NCBI RefSeq assembly: GCF_016650815.1
Contig: NZ_JAEKEZ010000033.1
Coordinates: 310,001 to 374,000 of the forward strand
Direction: 5' to 3'
From: Pseudomonas sp. TH31
GTDB lineage: Bacteria > Pseudomonadota > Gammaproteobacteria > Pseudomonadales > Pseudomonadaceae
Length of the DNA stretch: 64,000 nucleotides
Within the stretch, counting starts at the first letter, position 1, and the number at the start of each line of letters is the position of its first letter. Below the pieces are notes generated by a model. The model did no database searches and was not told where the DNA came from. It saw nothing but the letters and a program-made list of their open reading frames with translations. The position numbers were made by a program, and so were the translations under genes. Of the stretch, positions 18,493-28,059 are shown piece by piece.

Positions 18493-19643
18493 CCGTACAG
18501 AAAGCCGATGTGGTGATTGTCGGTGGCGGCCTGATGGGCTCGGCGGCGGCGTTTTTCCTGCGTCGTCGCGGGCAGTCGGTGATTCTGCTGGAGCGCGACC
18601 AGATCGGTCAGTACGCCAGCGGCGTGAACTTCGGCAATGTCCGGCGTCAAGGGCGTTATCTCGGGCAACTGGAGTTGGCCAACCGTTCCTGGGCATTGTG
18701 GAAGCGCTTGCCGGAGCTGATCGACGATGACCTCGAATTCATCGCCAGCGGCCACATGCGCGTGTGTTATCGCGAAGACGAAATCGCTGAGCTTGAGGCC
18801 TATGCCGCTGCACCTGAGGCGGCGCAACTGGACCTGAAAATCTATCGCGGCGCCGAATTGCATCAGCGCTTTCCGTTCCTCGGCCCGGACGTGAAGGGCG
18901 GTTCCTACGCACCTCACGATGGCCACGCCAACCCGCGTCTGGCGGCCCCGGCATTTGCCCGTGCGGCCCGAAGGCTCGGCGCGCAGATCGAGGAGCAGAC
19001 TGAAGTCGCCGAGGTGCAGAAAGTCGGCGGCGAGTTCAGCGTTACCAGCACTGACGGTCGCCGGTTCAGCGCCGCACAACTGCTGATCACTGCCGGTGCC
19101 TGGGGGCAAAAACTCTCGGACCAGTTCGGCGAGCCGGTGCCGCTGGACACCCACGGTCCACAAATGGCCGTGACCGAACCGGTGCCCTACGCCTTGCCTA
19201 CGGTGATCGGCGTGTACACAAAGATTCCCGAGGAAGTGATCTACTTCCGGCAGATCCCTCGCGGCAATATCGTCATTGGCGGCGGCTACCGCAGCAAACC
19301 GGACATGCTCAATCGCCGGGCTTACGTTGAGCCGCGCAGCATCCTCAACCAGATGGAACAGATGCGCCGTCTGCTGCCGGGCGTCGGTAACCTGAACATC
19401 ATCCGGGTCTGGAGTGGCATCGAAGGTTACTTGCCGGATTCCTTGCCGATCATGGGCCCAAGCGGTACGGTCGACGGCTTGTTCTACGCGTTCGGCTTCT
19501 GCGGGCACGGTTTCCAGCTCGGCCCCGGCGTCGGCGACGTCATGGCCGAATTGATCAGCACCGGCAGCACCAGCACTTCGATTGAGCCGTTCTCTATCCG
19601 TCGGTTCGCCCATTTAGCCGAGCAACGGAGCAAGGCCTCATGA
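18489..19643 (+). CDS. FAD-dependent DAO-family oxidase subunit
   Basis: 384 residues. FAD loop VVIVGGGLMGSAAAFFLRRR at the N-terminus, then a D-amino-acid-oxidase fold ending in FGFCGHGFQLGPGVGDVMAE. It resembles the catalytic subunit of opine oxidases and sarcosine/proline-type dehydrogenases. ATGA overlaps join it to both neighbours, so the three oxidase genes and the deacylase are translated together. Confidence 0.85.
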   Translation: MTVQKADVVIVGGGLMGSAAAFFLRRRGQSVILLERDQIGQYASGVNFGNVRRQGRYLGQLELANRSWALWKRLPELIDDDLEFIASGHMRVCYREDEIAELEAYAAAPEAAQLDLKIYRGAELHQRFPFLGPDVKGGSYAPHDGHANPRLAAPAFARAARRLGAQIEEQTEVAEVQKVGGEFSVTSTDGRRFSAAQLLITAGAWGQKLSDQFGEPVPLDTHGPQMAVTEPVPYALPTVIGVYTKIPEEVIYFRQIPRGNIVIGGGYRSKPDMLNRRAYVEPRSILNQMEQMRRLLPGVGNLNIIRVWSGIEGYLPDSLPIMGPSGTVDGLFYAFGFCGHGFQLGPGVGDVMAELISTGSTSTSIEPFSIRRFAHLAEQRSKAS

Positions 19644-20797
19644 AACCCCGTGTACTGGATATTCTCAAACGTTTGATGGCGTTCGACACCGTCTCTTCGG
19701 AGTCGAACATGGCCCTGATCGAGTATGTGCGCGACCTGCTACTGACCAAGGGCATCGAGTCGCTGATCGTCAAGGATGAAACCGGCAAAAAGGCCAACCT
19801 GTTTGCCAGCACCGGGCCGAAGTCGCTGCCGGGGATTCTGCTGTCCGGGCACACCGATGTGGTGCCAGCAGCGGGGCAGGCCTGGACCGTCCCGGCATTT
19901 CAGGCGACGGTGCAGGACGGCAAGATTTACGGGCGCGGCAGTTGCGATATGAAAGGCTTTATTGCCCTGGCCATCGACGCGATGCTTGATGCCGCGGACC
20001 ATTCCCTGAGCCGGCCGCTGCAACTGGCGCTGTCCCATGATGAAGAAACCGGGTGCGTTGGCGTACGTCGTTTGCTCGACGTGCTGCACCTGGCGCCGGT
20101 GCGGCCGTTTTTGTGCCTGATCGGTGAGCCGACCAACATGCAATTCGTGCTCGGGCACAAGGGCAAGGGCTCGTATCGCACCTATTGTCGGGGGCTGGAG
20201 GCGCACTCGTCGCTGGCACCGCGCTCGGTCAATGCCATTCACGTGGCCTGCGATTTCATTGCTGCGCTGCGTCAGAGCCAGCAGCAACTGCAAGAGCAGG
20301 GTGCTCAGGATGCCGATTACGACGTGCCCTACAGCACCGTGCATGTCGGGCAGATTGGCGGCGGCCGGGCGCTGAACATCGTGCCGAACCTGTGCACCCT
20401 GGATTTCGAAGTGCGTAATTTGCCGGCGGATAATCTGGATCAGTTTCTGGAGCACATGCAGGAGCGGGCGCAAGTGATCGTGCGCGAGGCTCGGCTGTTG
20501 TCGAGTGTTGCGGCGATCGAAATTGAAACCCTTAACGTGTATCCCGGCCTCGATACGCATCCGAGCGTTGAAGCGGTGCGCTTCCTGAAAAACTTCGCCG
20601 CGCCGGATACCGGTACGGCCAAAGTTTCGTTCGGTACTGAGGGCGGGTTGTTCAAGCAGCGGCTGGATGTGCCGGTGGTGGTCTGCGGGCCGGGCTCGAT
20701 TGAACAGGCGCACAAGCCGGACGAGTTTATCGAGATCAGCCAGATGGAGGCCGGCGAGCGGTTTCTTGAAGGTTTGTTGGGTTCGTTGAAGGTTTAA
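19640..20797 (+). CDS. M20-family deacylase (acetylornithine deacetylase-like)
   Basis: 385 residues. Metal ligands and catalytic residues are visible: LLSGHTDVVPAAG (His, Asp), GRGSCDMKGF (Asp), HDEETGC (catalytic Glu pair) and GEPTN. This is the ArgE/DapE-type zinc amidohydrolase pattern. It probably removes an acyl group from the oxidised product or the substrate. It is the last gene of the coupled operon before a REP-type palindrome. Confidence 0.87.
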   Translation: MKPRVLDILKRLMAFDTVSSESNMALIEYVRDLLLTKGIESLIVKDETGKKANLFASTGPKSLPGILLSGHTDVVPAAGQAWTVPAFQATVQDGKIYGRGSCDMKGFIALAIDAMLDAADHSLSRPLQLALSHDEETGCVGVRRLLDVLHLAPVRPFLCLIGEPTNMQFVLGHKGKGSYRTYCRGLEAHSSLAPRSVNAIHVACDFIAALRQSQQQLQEQGAQDADYDVPYSTVHVGQIGGGRALNIVPNLCTLDFEVRNLPADNLDQFLEHMQERAQVIVREARLLSSVAAIEIETLNVYPGLDTHPSVEAVRFLKNFAAPDTGTAKVSFGTEGGLFKQRLDVPVVVCGPGSIEQAHKPDEFIEISQMEAGERFLEGLLGSLKV

Positions 20798-20799
20798 GA

Positions 20800-20904
20800 T
20801 CAAAAGATCGCAGCCTTCGGCAGCTCCTACAAGTTCGATGTACGCCGCAATTTTGTGGGTGAACTCAATCCATGTAGGAGCTGCCGAAGGCTGCGATCTT
20901 TTGA
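20800..20904. repeat. Inverted REP-type repeat
   Basis: A 32-base arm beginning TCAAAAGATCGCAGCCTTCG returns exactly as its reverse complement at 20873-20904. The arms flank 41 bases. This long palindrome pair separates the deacylase operon from the aldehyde dehydrogenase gene and may also end transcription. Confidence 0.85.
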
Positions 20905-21034
20905 CTTTGCTTGCCGGCAGAGCCTGCCGTCCCACCCCGATTTTCAGCATCCAACACCGCCCAAACGGTGCTTTCAGCATCCTCCCCCGCAGCGCCTCCC
21001 TAGACTAAAGCCTGTCTCGGATCAGGACTCGACC

Positions 21035-22491
21035 ATGCTCAAGAATCGTTTGAAAGACCCCAGCCTTTTAGCAGAACTTGCCTATGTAAACGGGCAGTGG
21101 ATTGGTGCCGATAACGCCGCGACCCTGGACGTCATCGACCCGGCCAGCGGCCAGTTGCTCGCCCGGTGCCGGCCATGCAAGGCGTGGAAACCCGCCGGGC
21201 CATCGAGGCCGCCGACAACGCCTGGCCCGCCTGGCGCGCCCGCCCGGCAGCCGAACGTGCGGCACTGCTGGAGCGTTGGTATCAGGCCATGATCGACAAC
21301 CTCGACGACCTGGCACTGATCATGACCTGCGAACAGGGCAAGCCGCTGAACGAGGCCAAAGGCGAAGTCCGCTACGGTGCCGGTTTCGTCAAATGGTTCG
21401 CCGAAGAAGCCCGGCGGGTCTACGGCGAAACGATGCCGGCCCCCAGCGGCGACCGTCGACTTTTAACGCTCAAGCAACCGGTGGGCGTCTGCGCCGCGAT
21501 CACCCCATGGAATTTCCCCAACGCGATGATCACCCGCAAGTGCGCGCCAGCCTTGGCTGCCGGTTGCCCGATCATCGTCAAACCCTCGGACCTGACGCCG
21601 CTGTCGGCCCTGGCCCTGGCCGTCCTGGCAGAACGGGTTGGCATCCCTGCGGGCGTGTTCAACGTGTTGACCGGCATGCCCGCCGGCATTGGCGAAGAAC
21701 TGACCAGCAACCCGACGGTGCGCAAGATTTCCTTCACCGGTTCCACCGCTGTCGGCCGTTTGTTGATGCGCCAAAGCGCCGAACAGATCAAGCGCTTGAG
21801 CCTGGAACTGGGCGGTAACGCGCCATTTATCGTGTTCGACGACGCGGACCTGGAACAGGCCGTGGCCGGGATCATGCTCAGCAAATTTCGCAACGCCGGC
21901 CAGACCTGCGTCTGCGCCAACCGGATCCTGGTGCAAAACGGTATTTACGAACGTTTCGCCCAACGGCTGGTGGAAGAGGTCGGCAAGCTCAAGGTCGGCA
22001 ACGGCCTCGCTGCCGACGTTACCATCGGCCCGCTGATCAACCCGGCAGCGGTGAGCAAAGTCGCCCGGCACATCGACGATGCCTTGAGCCAAGGCGCACG
22101 GTTGCTCTGCGGCGGCATTCCCGAGGGTGATAGCCAGTTTGTGCAGCCCACGGTCCTCGGCGAGACCCACGCCGGCATGCTGCTGGCCAACGAAGAAACC
22201 TTCGGCCCGGTGGCGCCGCTGATGCGTTTCACCGACGAAGCCGAAGCCCTCGCACTGGCCAACGCCACGCCTTACGGTTTGGGCGCCTACTATTTCACTC
22301 AGGATCTGCGCCGTTCATGGCGTTTCGGCGAGGCGCTGGAGTTTGGCATGGTCGGGCTCAACACCGGGATCATTTCCATGGAAGTCGCGCCGTTCGGCGG
22401 CATCAAGCAATCGGGCCTGGGCCGCGAAGGCAGCAAGTACGGCCTGGACGAGTACCTTGAAGTCAAAGCCTTCCACATTGGCGGGCTGTAA
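21035..22491 (+). pseudogene. Succinate-semialdehyde-type aldehyde dehydrogenase, frameshifted as read
   Basis: Both parts are clear ALDH. The N-terminal piece is YVNGQWIGADNAATLDVIDP. The rest carries TPWNFPNAMITRKCAPALAA, LELGGNAPFIVFDDADL and the nucleophile in NAGQTCVCANRIL. These match the NAD(P) succinate-semialdehyde dehydrogenase group. The frames join, giving 485 residues, if one G is restored in the run at 21165-21166. No other damage is seen, so an assembly error is likelier than decay. It precedes the tartrate-type dehydrogenase by 26 bases. With the aminotransferase at 25091 it could convert an amino acid to a semialdehyde and then a dicarboxylate. Confidence 0.83.
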
Positions 22492-22517
22492 TTTACAGAC
22501 ACTGGGGAGGCAAGTTG

Positions 22518-23597
22518 ATGAGCAAGACATTCAGAATCGCCGCGATTGCCGGCGATGGCATCGGCAAGGAAGTCCTGCCGGAAGGCTTGCGGGTGCTGGA
22601 GCAGGCTGCGAAGAAATGGCAGCTGGATTTGAGTATCGAAGTGCTCGACTGGGCGCACTGCGATTACTACCTGGAACACGGGCAGATGATGCCCGACGAC
22701 TGGTTCGAACAGCTCAAGGGTTTTGACGCGATCTACTTTGGCGCCGTGGGCTGGCCGGACAAAGTACCAGATCATATTTCCCTGTGGGGTTCGCTGCTGA
22801 AGTTTCGCCGCGACTTCGACCAGTACGTGAACATCCGCCCGGTACGGCTGTTCCCCGGCGTGCCGTGCCCGCTGGCCGGACGCAAGCCGGGGGACATCGA
22901 TTTTGTGGTGATCCGCGAGAACACCGAGGGCGAATACTCCTCGGTCGGCGGCAAAATGTTCGAAGGCACCGAGCATGAATTCGTGCTGCAAGAGTCTGTG
23001 TTCACCCGCCGTGGCGTGGACCGGATTCTCAAGTTCGCCTTCGAACTGGCCCAGACCCGGCCGCGCAAGCGCCTGACGGCAGCGACCAAATCCAACGGGA
23101 TTTCCATCAGCATGCCGTACTGGGACGAACGCACGGCGTTGATGGCGGCACAGTACCCGCAGATCACTTGGGACAAGCAGCACATCGACATTTTGTGCGC
23201 GCGTTTCGTTTTGCAACCGGACCGGTTTGATGTGGTGGTGGCGTCGAACCTGTTTGGCGACATTCTGTCCGACCTGGGGCCGGCGTGTGCCGGGACCATT
23301 GGCATTGCGCCCTCGGCGAATCTTGACCCGGAGCGCCGGTTTCCGTCGTTGTTTGAGCCGGTGCATGGCTCGGCGCCGGATATCTACGGGCAGAACATTG
23401 CCAATCCGATTGCGATGATCTGGTCGGGGGCGTTGATGCTGGATTTCCTCGGCAACGGCGATGAGCGCTATCGGGCGGCCCATGATGGGATTTTGCAAGC
23501 CATCGAACGTGTCATCGCCGAAGGACCGATCACGCCGGATCTGGGCGGGAAGGGCTCCACTCAAGACGTGGGCAAAGCCATCGCTGATAACCTCTGA
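22518..23597 (+). CDS. Tartrate/D-malate-type dehydrogenase (isopropylmalate dehydrogenase family)
   Basis: 359 residues. N-terminus IAAIAGDGIGKEVLPEGLRV, with the family's IRENTEGEYSSVGG phosphate/NAD region and metal-binding SNLFGDILSDLGP. This is the TtuC/DmlA group, which oxidatively decarboxylates D-malate or acts on tartrate. A strong GGGGAGG lies 7 bases before the ATG at 22518; a TTG one codon earlier is less likely. It lies in an operon with the semialdehyde dehydrogenase. Confidence 0.85.
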   Translation: MSKTFRIAAIAGDGIGKEVLPEGLRVLEQAAKKWQLDLSIEVLDWAHCDYYLEHGQMMPDDWFEQLKGFDAIYFGAVGWPDKVPDHISLWGSLLKFRRDFDQYVNIRPVRLFPGVPCPLAGRKPGDIDFVVIRENTEGEYSSVGGKMFEGTEHEFVLQESVFTRRGVDRILKFAFELAQTRPRKRLTAATKSNGISISMPYWDERTALMAAQYPQITWDKQHIDILCARFVLQPDRFDVVVASNLFGDILSDLGPACAGTIGIAPSANLDPERRFPSLFEPVHGSAPDIYGQNIANPIAMIWSGALMLDFLGNGDERYRAAHDGILQAIERVIAEGPITPDLGGKGSTQDVGKAIADNL

Positions 23598-23608
23598 ATC
23601 ACCACAAA

Positions 23609-23841
23609 CCCCTGTAGGAGCAGAGCTTGCTCGCGAAGGCGTCCTTTCAGCCGATATTGATGTCGCCTGACATGCCGCCTTCGCGAGCAAGCTCAGCTCC
23701 TACAGGGATGTGCGTCGCGAAGTAGATCTTGCCAACCCCCAATACCCTATGGGAGCAGCCTGCTCGCGAAGGCGTCCTTTCAGCCGATATTGATGTCGCC
23801 TGACACGCCGCCTTCGCGAGCAAGCTCAGCTCCTACAGGGG
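23609..23841. repeat. Two tandem REPINs
   Basis: Two copies of a doublet with arms around GGAGC...GCTTGCTCGCGAAGG and its reverse complement lie at 23609-23707 and 23744-23841. The interior (GTCCTTTCAGCCGATATTGA) is identical in both. The flanks (GTCGCGAAGTAGA-CTTGCCAACC) also repeat, so a unit of about 134 bp was duplicated in tandem. It lies between convergent genes. Confidence 0.9.
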
Positions 23842-23891
23842 ATATGCGTCGCGAAGTAGACCTTGCCAACCACCAATACCCTGTGGTGTGT

Positions 23892-24818
23892 TCAATAACC
23901 TTGGGTGCGGTCGATCTGGCCCACCATTGGCTCGCCTCGTTCAAACCGCCGAATATTCTCCAGCAACACCCCAAACGCACTTTCCGGCTGAGTCATCGCC
24001 GCAATATGCGGCGTCAGCAGAATCTGCGGATGATTCCAAAACGGATGATCCGCCGGCGCCGGTTCTTCCTGCAGAACATCCAGCACCGCGCCACTGAGCT
24101 GTCCGCTGTCCAGCGCCGCCAGCAGATCACTTTCCACCAGGTGCCCACCCCGACCCATGTTGATCAACGCCGTACCGTGGGGCAGTTGCCGAAACAGCTC
24201 ACGATCAAGAATGCCCTGCGTCTGCTCGGTCAGCGGCAACACGCACAACAGGATGTCGCACTGGCTGAGAAACGCCGGTAATTGCTCGTTACCGGCATAG
24301 CAATCCACGCCATCAATCCGATGTGCACTGCGCGCCCAGCCCTTCAACGCAAACCCCAACGGCTGCAACGTCGCCAGAATCTGCTGCGACTGGGTGCCCA
24401 GCCCCAACACACCGACCCGACGCTTGCTGGCCGGTTGCAGCAAGTGCGCCTGCCAACACCGCGCCATCTGCTGCTGACGATAACGCAGCATGTCCCGGTG
24501 CAAACTCAGCACGGCAAAACTGGCGTACTCGCACATGCCTCGGGTGATACCCGGGTCCAGCAGGCGCACCACCGGCAGGCTCTGCGGAATCCGACTCAGG
24601 TCCAGTTGATCGACCCCGGCGGACAGCGCGAACAGTACCTTCAGATTTGGCAGCAAAGCTTCGAGATCATCTGGTGCCTGCCACGCGGCCAGGTATTCAA
24701 TCTGCGAAGGATCGCCAATGTCCGGCCACGCGCGCCACTCGATATCCGGGGCGTGTTCGGCGAACAGCGCTTTCCACTGTTCGCCGCGCACAGGGTCAGC
24801 TTTATAAACCAGGGCCAT
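23892..24818 (-). CDS. D-2-hydroxyacid dehydrogenase (GhrA-like glyoxylate/hydroxypyruvate reductase)
   Basis: 308 residues. NAD(P) loop V-G-V-L-G-L-G-T-Q-S-Q, active-site Arg in INMGRGGHLVES, Glu in the EEPAPADHPFW region and catalytic His in LTPHIAAMT. These fit the GhrA subfamily, which reduces glyoxylate and hydroxypyruvate. The ATG at 24818 has AGGA 7 bases upstream; the ATG at 24824 would be too close. It faces the other cluster genes and may not belong to the same pathway. Confidence 0.83.
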   Translation of the reverse strand: MALVYKADPVRGEQWKALFAEHAPDIEWRAWPDIGDPSQIEYLAAWQAPDDLEALLPNLKVLFALSAGVDQLDLSRIPQSLPVVRLLDPGITRGMCEYASFAVLSLHRDMLRYRQQQMARCWQAHLLQPASKRRVGVLGLGTQSQQILATLQPLGFALKGWARSAHRIDGVDCYAGNEQLPAFLSQCDILLCVLPLTEQTQGILDRELFRQLPHGTALINMGRGGHLVESDLLAALDSGQLSGAVLDVLQEEPAPADHPFWNHPQILLTPHIAAMTQPESAFGVLLENIRRFERGEPMVGQIDRTQGY

Positions 24819-25090
24819 GGGCATTTCCTGAAAGGGTGAAGGTGCTCTCATCATCGCGCACTGCCGGCGCAGGATCTGTCGAAAGCGCCGGGTTAAACGG
24901 CTTGCGTCACGCTGGATCAGTAGGGCTGCGGCAGATTCGGCGGGCTGAAGGAATCTGCCGTTTGACAGGGTGAAAACAGTCGATCCGAATTTCTCAGGGG
25001 CCAAGTTCGGCGTAGTTCGTTTCGCACAAGCCTTAACCTGAACACCATCGCAACCACCTCCCGGTTGCCGGACTCACGATGGGAAATGCC

Positions 25091-26382
25091 ATGAATAGCA
25101 AAGTCGACGACACCCCACATTTGCTCCGTCAGCGCGATCAATTCGTGCCGCGTGGCCTGGTTACCGCTCACCCGTTGGTGATCGATCGCGCCCAAGGTGC
25201 CGAACTGTGGGACGTGGACGGTAAGCGCTACTTGGATTTTGTCGGCGGCATTGGCGTGCTGAACATCGGCCACAATCATCCGAAAGTGGTCGCGGCGGTG
25301 CAGGCTCAGTTGCAAAAGGTCTCCCACGCCTGTTTTCAGGTGGTGGCTTACAAACCTTATCTGGATCTGGCCCAGCGCCTGTGTGAAATGATCGGCGGTA
25401 ACGAAGCCTGTAAAGCGGCGTTCTTCACCTCCGGCGCCGAGGCCGTGGAGAACGCGGTGAAGATCGCCCGGCTCACACCAATCGTTCTGCGGTGATTGCC
25501 TTTCGTGGCGGTTTCCATGGTCGGACCTTGCTCGGCACCACGCTGACCGGCATGAGCCAGCCGTACAAACAGAATTTCGGGCCGTTCGCGCCGGAGGTGT
25601 TTCACACGCCTTATCCGAATGCCTATCGCGGTGTCACCAGCGACATGGCGCTCAAGGCGCTGGAGGAATTGCTCGCGACCCAAGTGGCGCCGGAGCGGGT
25701 TGCCGCAATCATCATCGAACCGGTGCAGGGCGACGGCGGCTTCCTCTCGGCACCGGTGGAGTTCCTCCAGGGCCTGCGCGCGCTGACTGAGAAACACGGC
25801 ATCGTGCTGATCCTCGATGAAATCCAGACCGGTTTCGGCCGTACCGGCAAGTGGTTCGGCTTCCAGCACGCCGGCATCCAGCCGGACCTGGTGACCGTCG
25901 CCAAGAGCCTGGCCGGTGGCTTGCCGTTGTCCGGTGTCGTCGGTAAAGCCGACATCATGGACGCGCCGTTGCCCGGTGGTTTGGGCGGCACCTACGGCGG
26001 CAATGCGCTGTCCTGCGCGGCGGCACTGGCGGTGATCGATGCCTTTGAAGAAGAAAAACTGCTGGCACGCGGTGAAGCGTTGGGCGAGCGACTGCGCCAG
26101 GGACTGCTGCGCTTGCAGAGCCGTCACTCACAAATCGGCGACGTGCGCGGCACCGGGTTCATGCTGGCCATCGAGCTGATCAAGAACGACCAGGCCCGCA
26201 CGCCGGACGCCGACCTGAACCAGCGCCTGATCGATGAAGCGCGCAAGGGTGGCTTGCTGGTGATCAAGTGCGGCGTGTACCGCAACGTCCTGCGCTTCCT
26301 CGCGCCACTGGTGGCTACCGAAGCACAGGTCGACGAAGCCCTGCAAATTCTGGAAGCCGCTTTGGCACGCGTCTTGAACTGA
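25091..26382 (+). pseudogene. Class III aminotransferase (4-aminobutyrate type), frameshifted as read
   Basis: PLP aminotransferase with FFTSGAEAVENAVKIAR in the first part. The second part has FRGGFHGRTLLGTTLTG, the cofactor-binding Asp in LILDEIQTGFGRTG and the PLP Lys in TVAKSLAGGLPLSG. The pieces join to 430 residues, the usual GabT size, if one G is restored in the run near 25470-25475 (GCCCGG before CTCACACC). It probably transfers the amino group of a GABA-like or omega-amino acid, feeding the semialdehyde dehydrogenase at 21035. The break is probably a base-calling error. Confidence 0.83.
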
Positions 26383-26477
26383 GCTCCTGCAGGCGTGGGG
26401 CGCTGCTACAAGGCGCCGCCCGTAAGCAGTTACGGAGCACGGAGGGATGGAATGCATCATTGGAGGCTTTGCACACC

Positions 26478-27134
26478 ATGGGGCTGACTGATTATCGAGC
26501 GCTGCTCATCGATTGTGATGAAGTCCTGGTCGATCGCGACTCGGGCGTCTGGGCGGCGTTGCAACCGCTGCTCGACAGCCGGGGCGGGCAGCCGGACAAG
26601 GAACAGGTGCTGGCCGAATACGGCGAGGTGGTGCGTGCACTGTATCCGCGCTTCGGTGAGCTAGGCTTCAGTGGACTGCTGTGTTTCGCCCATCGCCAGT
26701 TGGCCGAGCGCTGGGGCCTGAAAGCCAGTTGGGAGGAGGGCATGAGCTTTGCCCGGTCGGTGGCCGTCTGGTCGCTGTTCGAGGACGCGCCGGGGGCGAT
26801 GTTGTACCTGCGCAAGTTCTATCGCCTGCTGGTTCAGGGTGATCGGGACGCTGAGGATCGCGGGCTGTTGTGCGAGCGTTTGGGGATCATGGCGGATGAT
26901 TTCATTTCATTGGCCAGCGACCCGTTGCAGGACTCGGAGTGGCTTCAGGCCAATGCGCTTAAGCCAAGCGAAATCCTGCAAGTGACCCGACCTTCCGCCA
27001 GCCCGCAGGCGAGTAGCGGTGTGTGCCTGATCTGTCGCGGCCGGGTCAAACACCCGACGCCATGTGCTGCGGATTATTGCATCAACAGCATGGCGGATCT
27101 GGTGGCTCAGCATCAGCTGTCTTTACGGCGCTGA
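26478..27134 (+). CDS. HAD-like hydrolase-family protein, function unknown
   Basis: 218 residues. The N-terminus LLIDCDEVLVDRDSG has a D-x-D-like HAD motif I (D-C-D-E-V-L), with a helical cap-like region. Later HAD motifs are weak. The C-terminal end has C-L-I-C and C-A-A-D-Y-C, a possible metal site not usual in HAD enzymes. GGAGG lies 11 bases before the ATG. It lies between the aminotransferase and the Lrp regulator. Confidence 0.55.
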   Translation: MGLTDYRALLIDCDEVLVDRDSGVWAALQPLLDSRGGQPDKEQVLAEYGEVVRALYPRFGELGFSGLLCFAHRQLAERWGLKASWEEGMSFARSVAVWSLFEDAPGAMLYLRKFYRLLVQGDRDAEDRGLLCERLGIMADDFISLASDPLQDSEWLQANALKPSEILQVTRPSASPQASSGVCLICRGRVKHPTPCAADYCINSMADLVAQHQLSLRR

Positions 27135-27179
27135 TTTTGCTAGAAGATTGTCTTACAAACGGCAGTCAAGAGGTACGCA

Positions 27180-27668
27180 ATGGAAGGTTTAGTCAAACTG
27201 GACCGGATCGACATCAGCATTTTGGTCGAGCTGCAAAAGGACGGGCGCATGACCAACGTCAGCCTCGCCGATGCCGTGGGATTGTCGGCCAGCCCCTGCC
27301 TGCAACGGGTCAAGCGGCTGGAGTCGGCCGGGTATATTTCCAGCTACAAGGCGCACTTGAACCTGGCGAAGATCACCGATTCGGTGACCGTCTTCACCGA
27401 GATCACCCTGAGCGATCACAAGCGCGAAGACTTCGCCAAATTCGAGTCCAACATTCGCCTGGTCGATGAAGTGCTCGAGTGCCATTTGATCAGCGGTGGC
27501 TACGATTACCTGGTGCGCTTCATGACCCGCAGCATTCAGCATTATCAGGAAGTGATTGAAAGCCTGTTGGACAAGAACATCGGCATCTCCAAGTACTTCA
27601 GCTACATCGTCATCAAATCCCCCGTGCTCAAGGACGGCGTGCCGTTGCGTAAGCTGCTGCGGCACTGA
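27180..27668 (+). CDS. Lrp/AsnC-family transcriptional regulator
   Basis: 162 residues. N-terminal HTH (LDRIDISILVELQKDGRM ... LADAVGLSASPCLQRVKRLE) and a C-terminal RAM ligand-binding domain (ECHLISGGYDYLVRFMTRSI). Proteins of this family form octamers that respond to amino acids. Position at the end of the catabolic locus suggests it controls the aminotransferase and related genes. A REPIN follows. Confidence 0.87.
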   Translation: MEGLVKLDRIDISILVELQKDGRMTNVSLADAVGLSASPCLQRVKRLESAGYISSYKAHLNLAKITDSVTVFTEITLSDHKREDFAKFESNIRLVDEVLECHLISGGYDYLVRFMTRSIQHYQEVIESLLDKNIGISKYFSYIVIKSPVLKDGVPLRKLLRH

Positions 27669-27698
27669 AACACCCTCAATACCAACACAAATCCCCCT

Positions 27699-27787
27699 GT
27701 GGGAGCGGGCTTGCTCGCGAAGAGGCCGTGTCAGTCGGTAGAGATGTCGACTGACCCACCGCTATCGCAAGCAGGCTCGCTCCCACA
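27699..27787. repeat. REPIN-type inverted pair of REP palindromes
   Basis: TGTGGGAGCGGGCTTGCTCG on the left and TATCGCAAGCAGGCTCGCTC plus CCACA on the right are imperfect reverse complements around an inner palindrome (GTCAGTCG...CGACTGAC). It is the same class as the element at 103-192, but with a degenerate right arm. The 270 bases that follow, to 28059, hold no gene I can support. Confidence 0.8.
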
Positions 27788-28059
27788 TTTGTTTTGCAGT
27801 GCGGCATGCACCGCGTTTGGACAATTCCTCGCTAGACCTTCTCAACCCGCCTCATCCTGGCGCAAGCCGCATAAACCTCTGTTTCAATCCGCAAAAACAG
27901 TCACCGATGGCCCCGCACGCACCGATTTCAGAACAAAGCGCAAAAGTCTCTGCGCTGTAATGCGTACAGAAAGAGGGGCGCGGTTTGTGAAGGTGCTGAT
28001 TTCGGGAGGATGAAGCACCTGCAACGAATCGCTGAATAACACCAATCGGAGCCAAAAAA

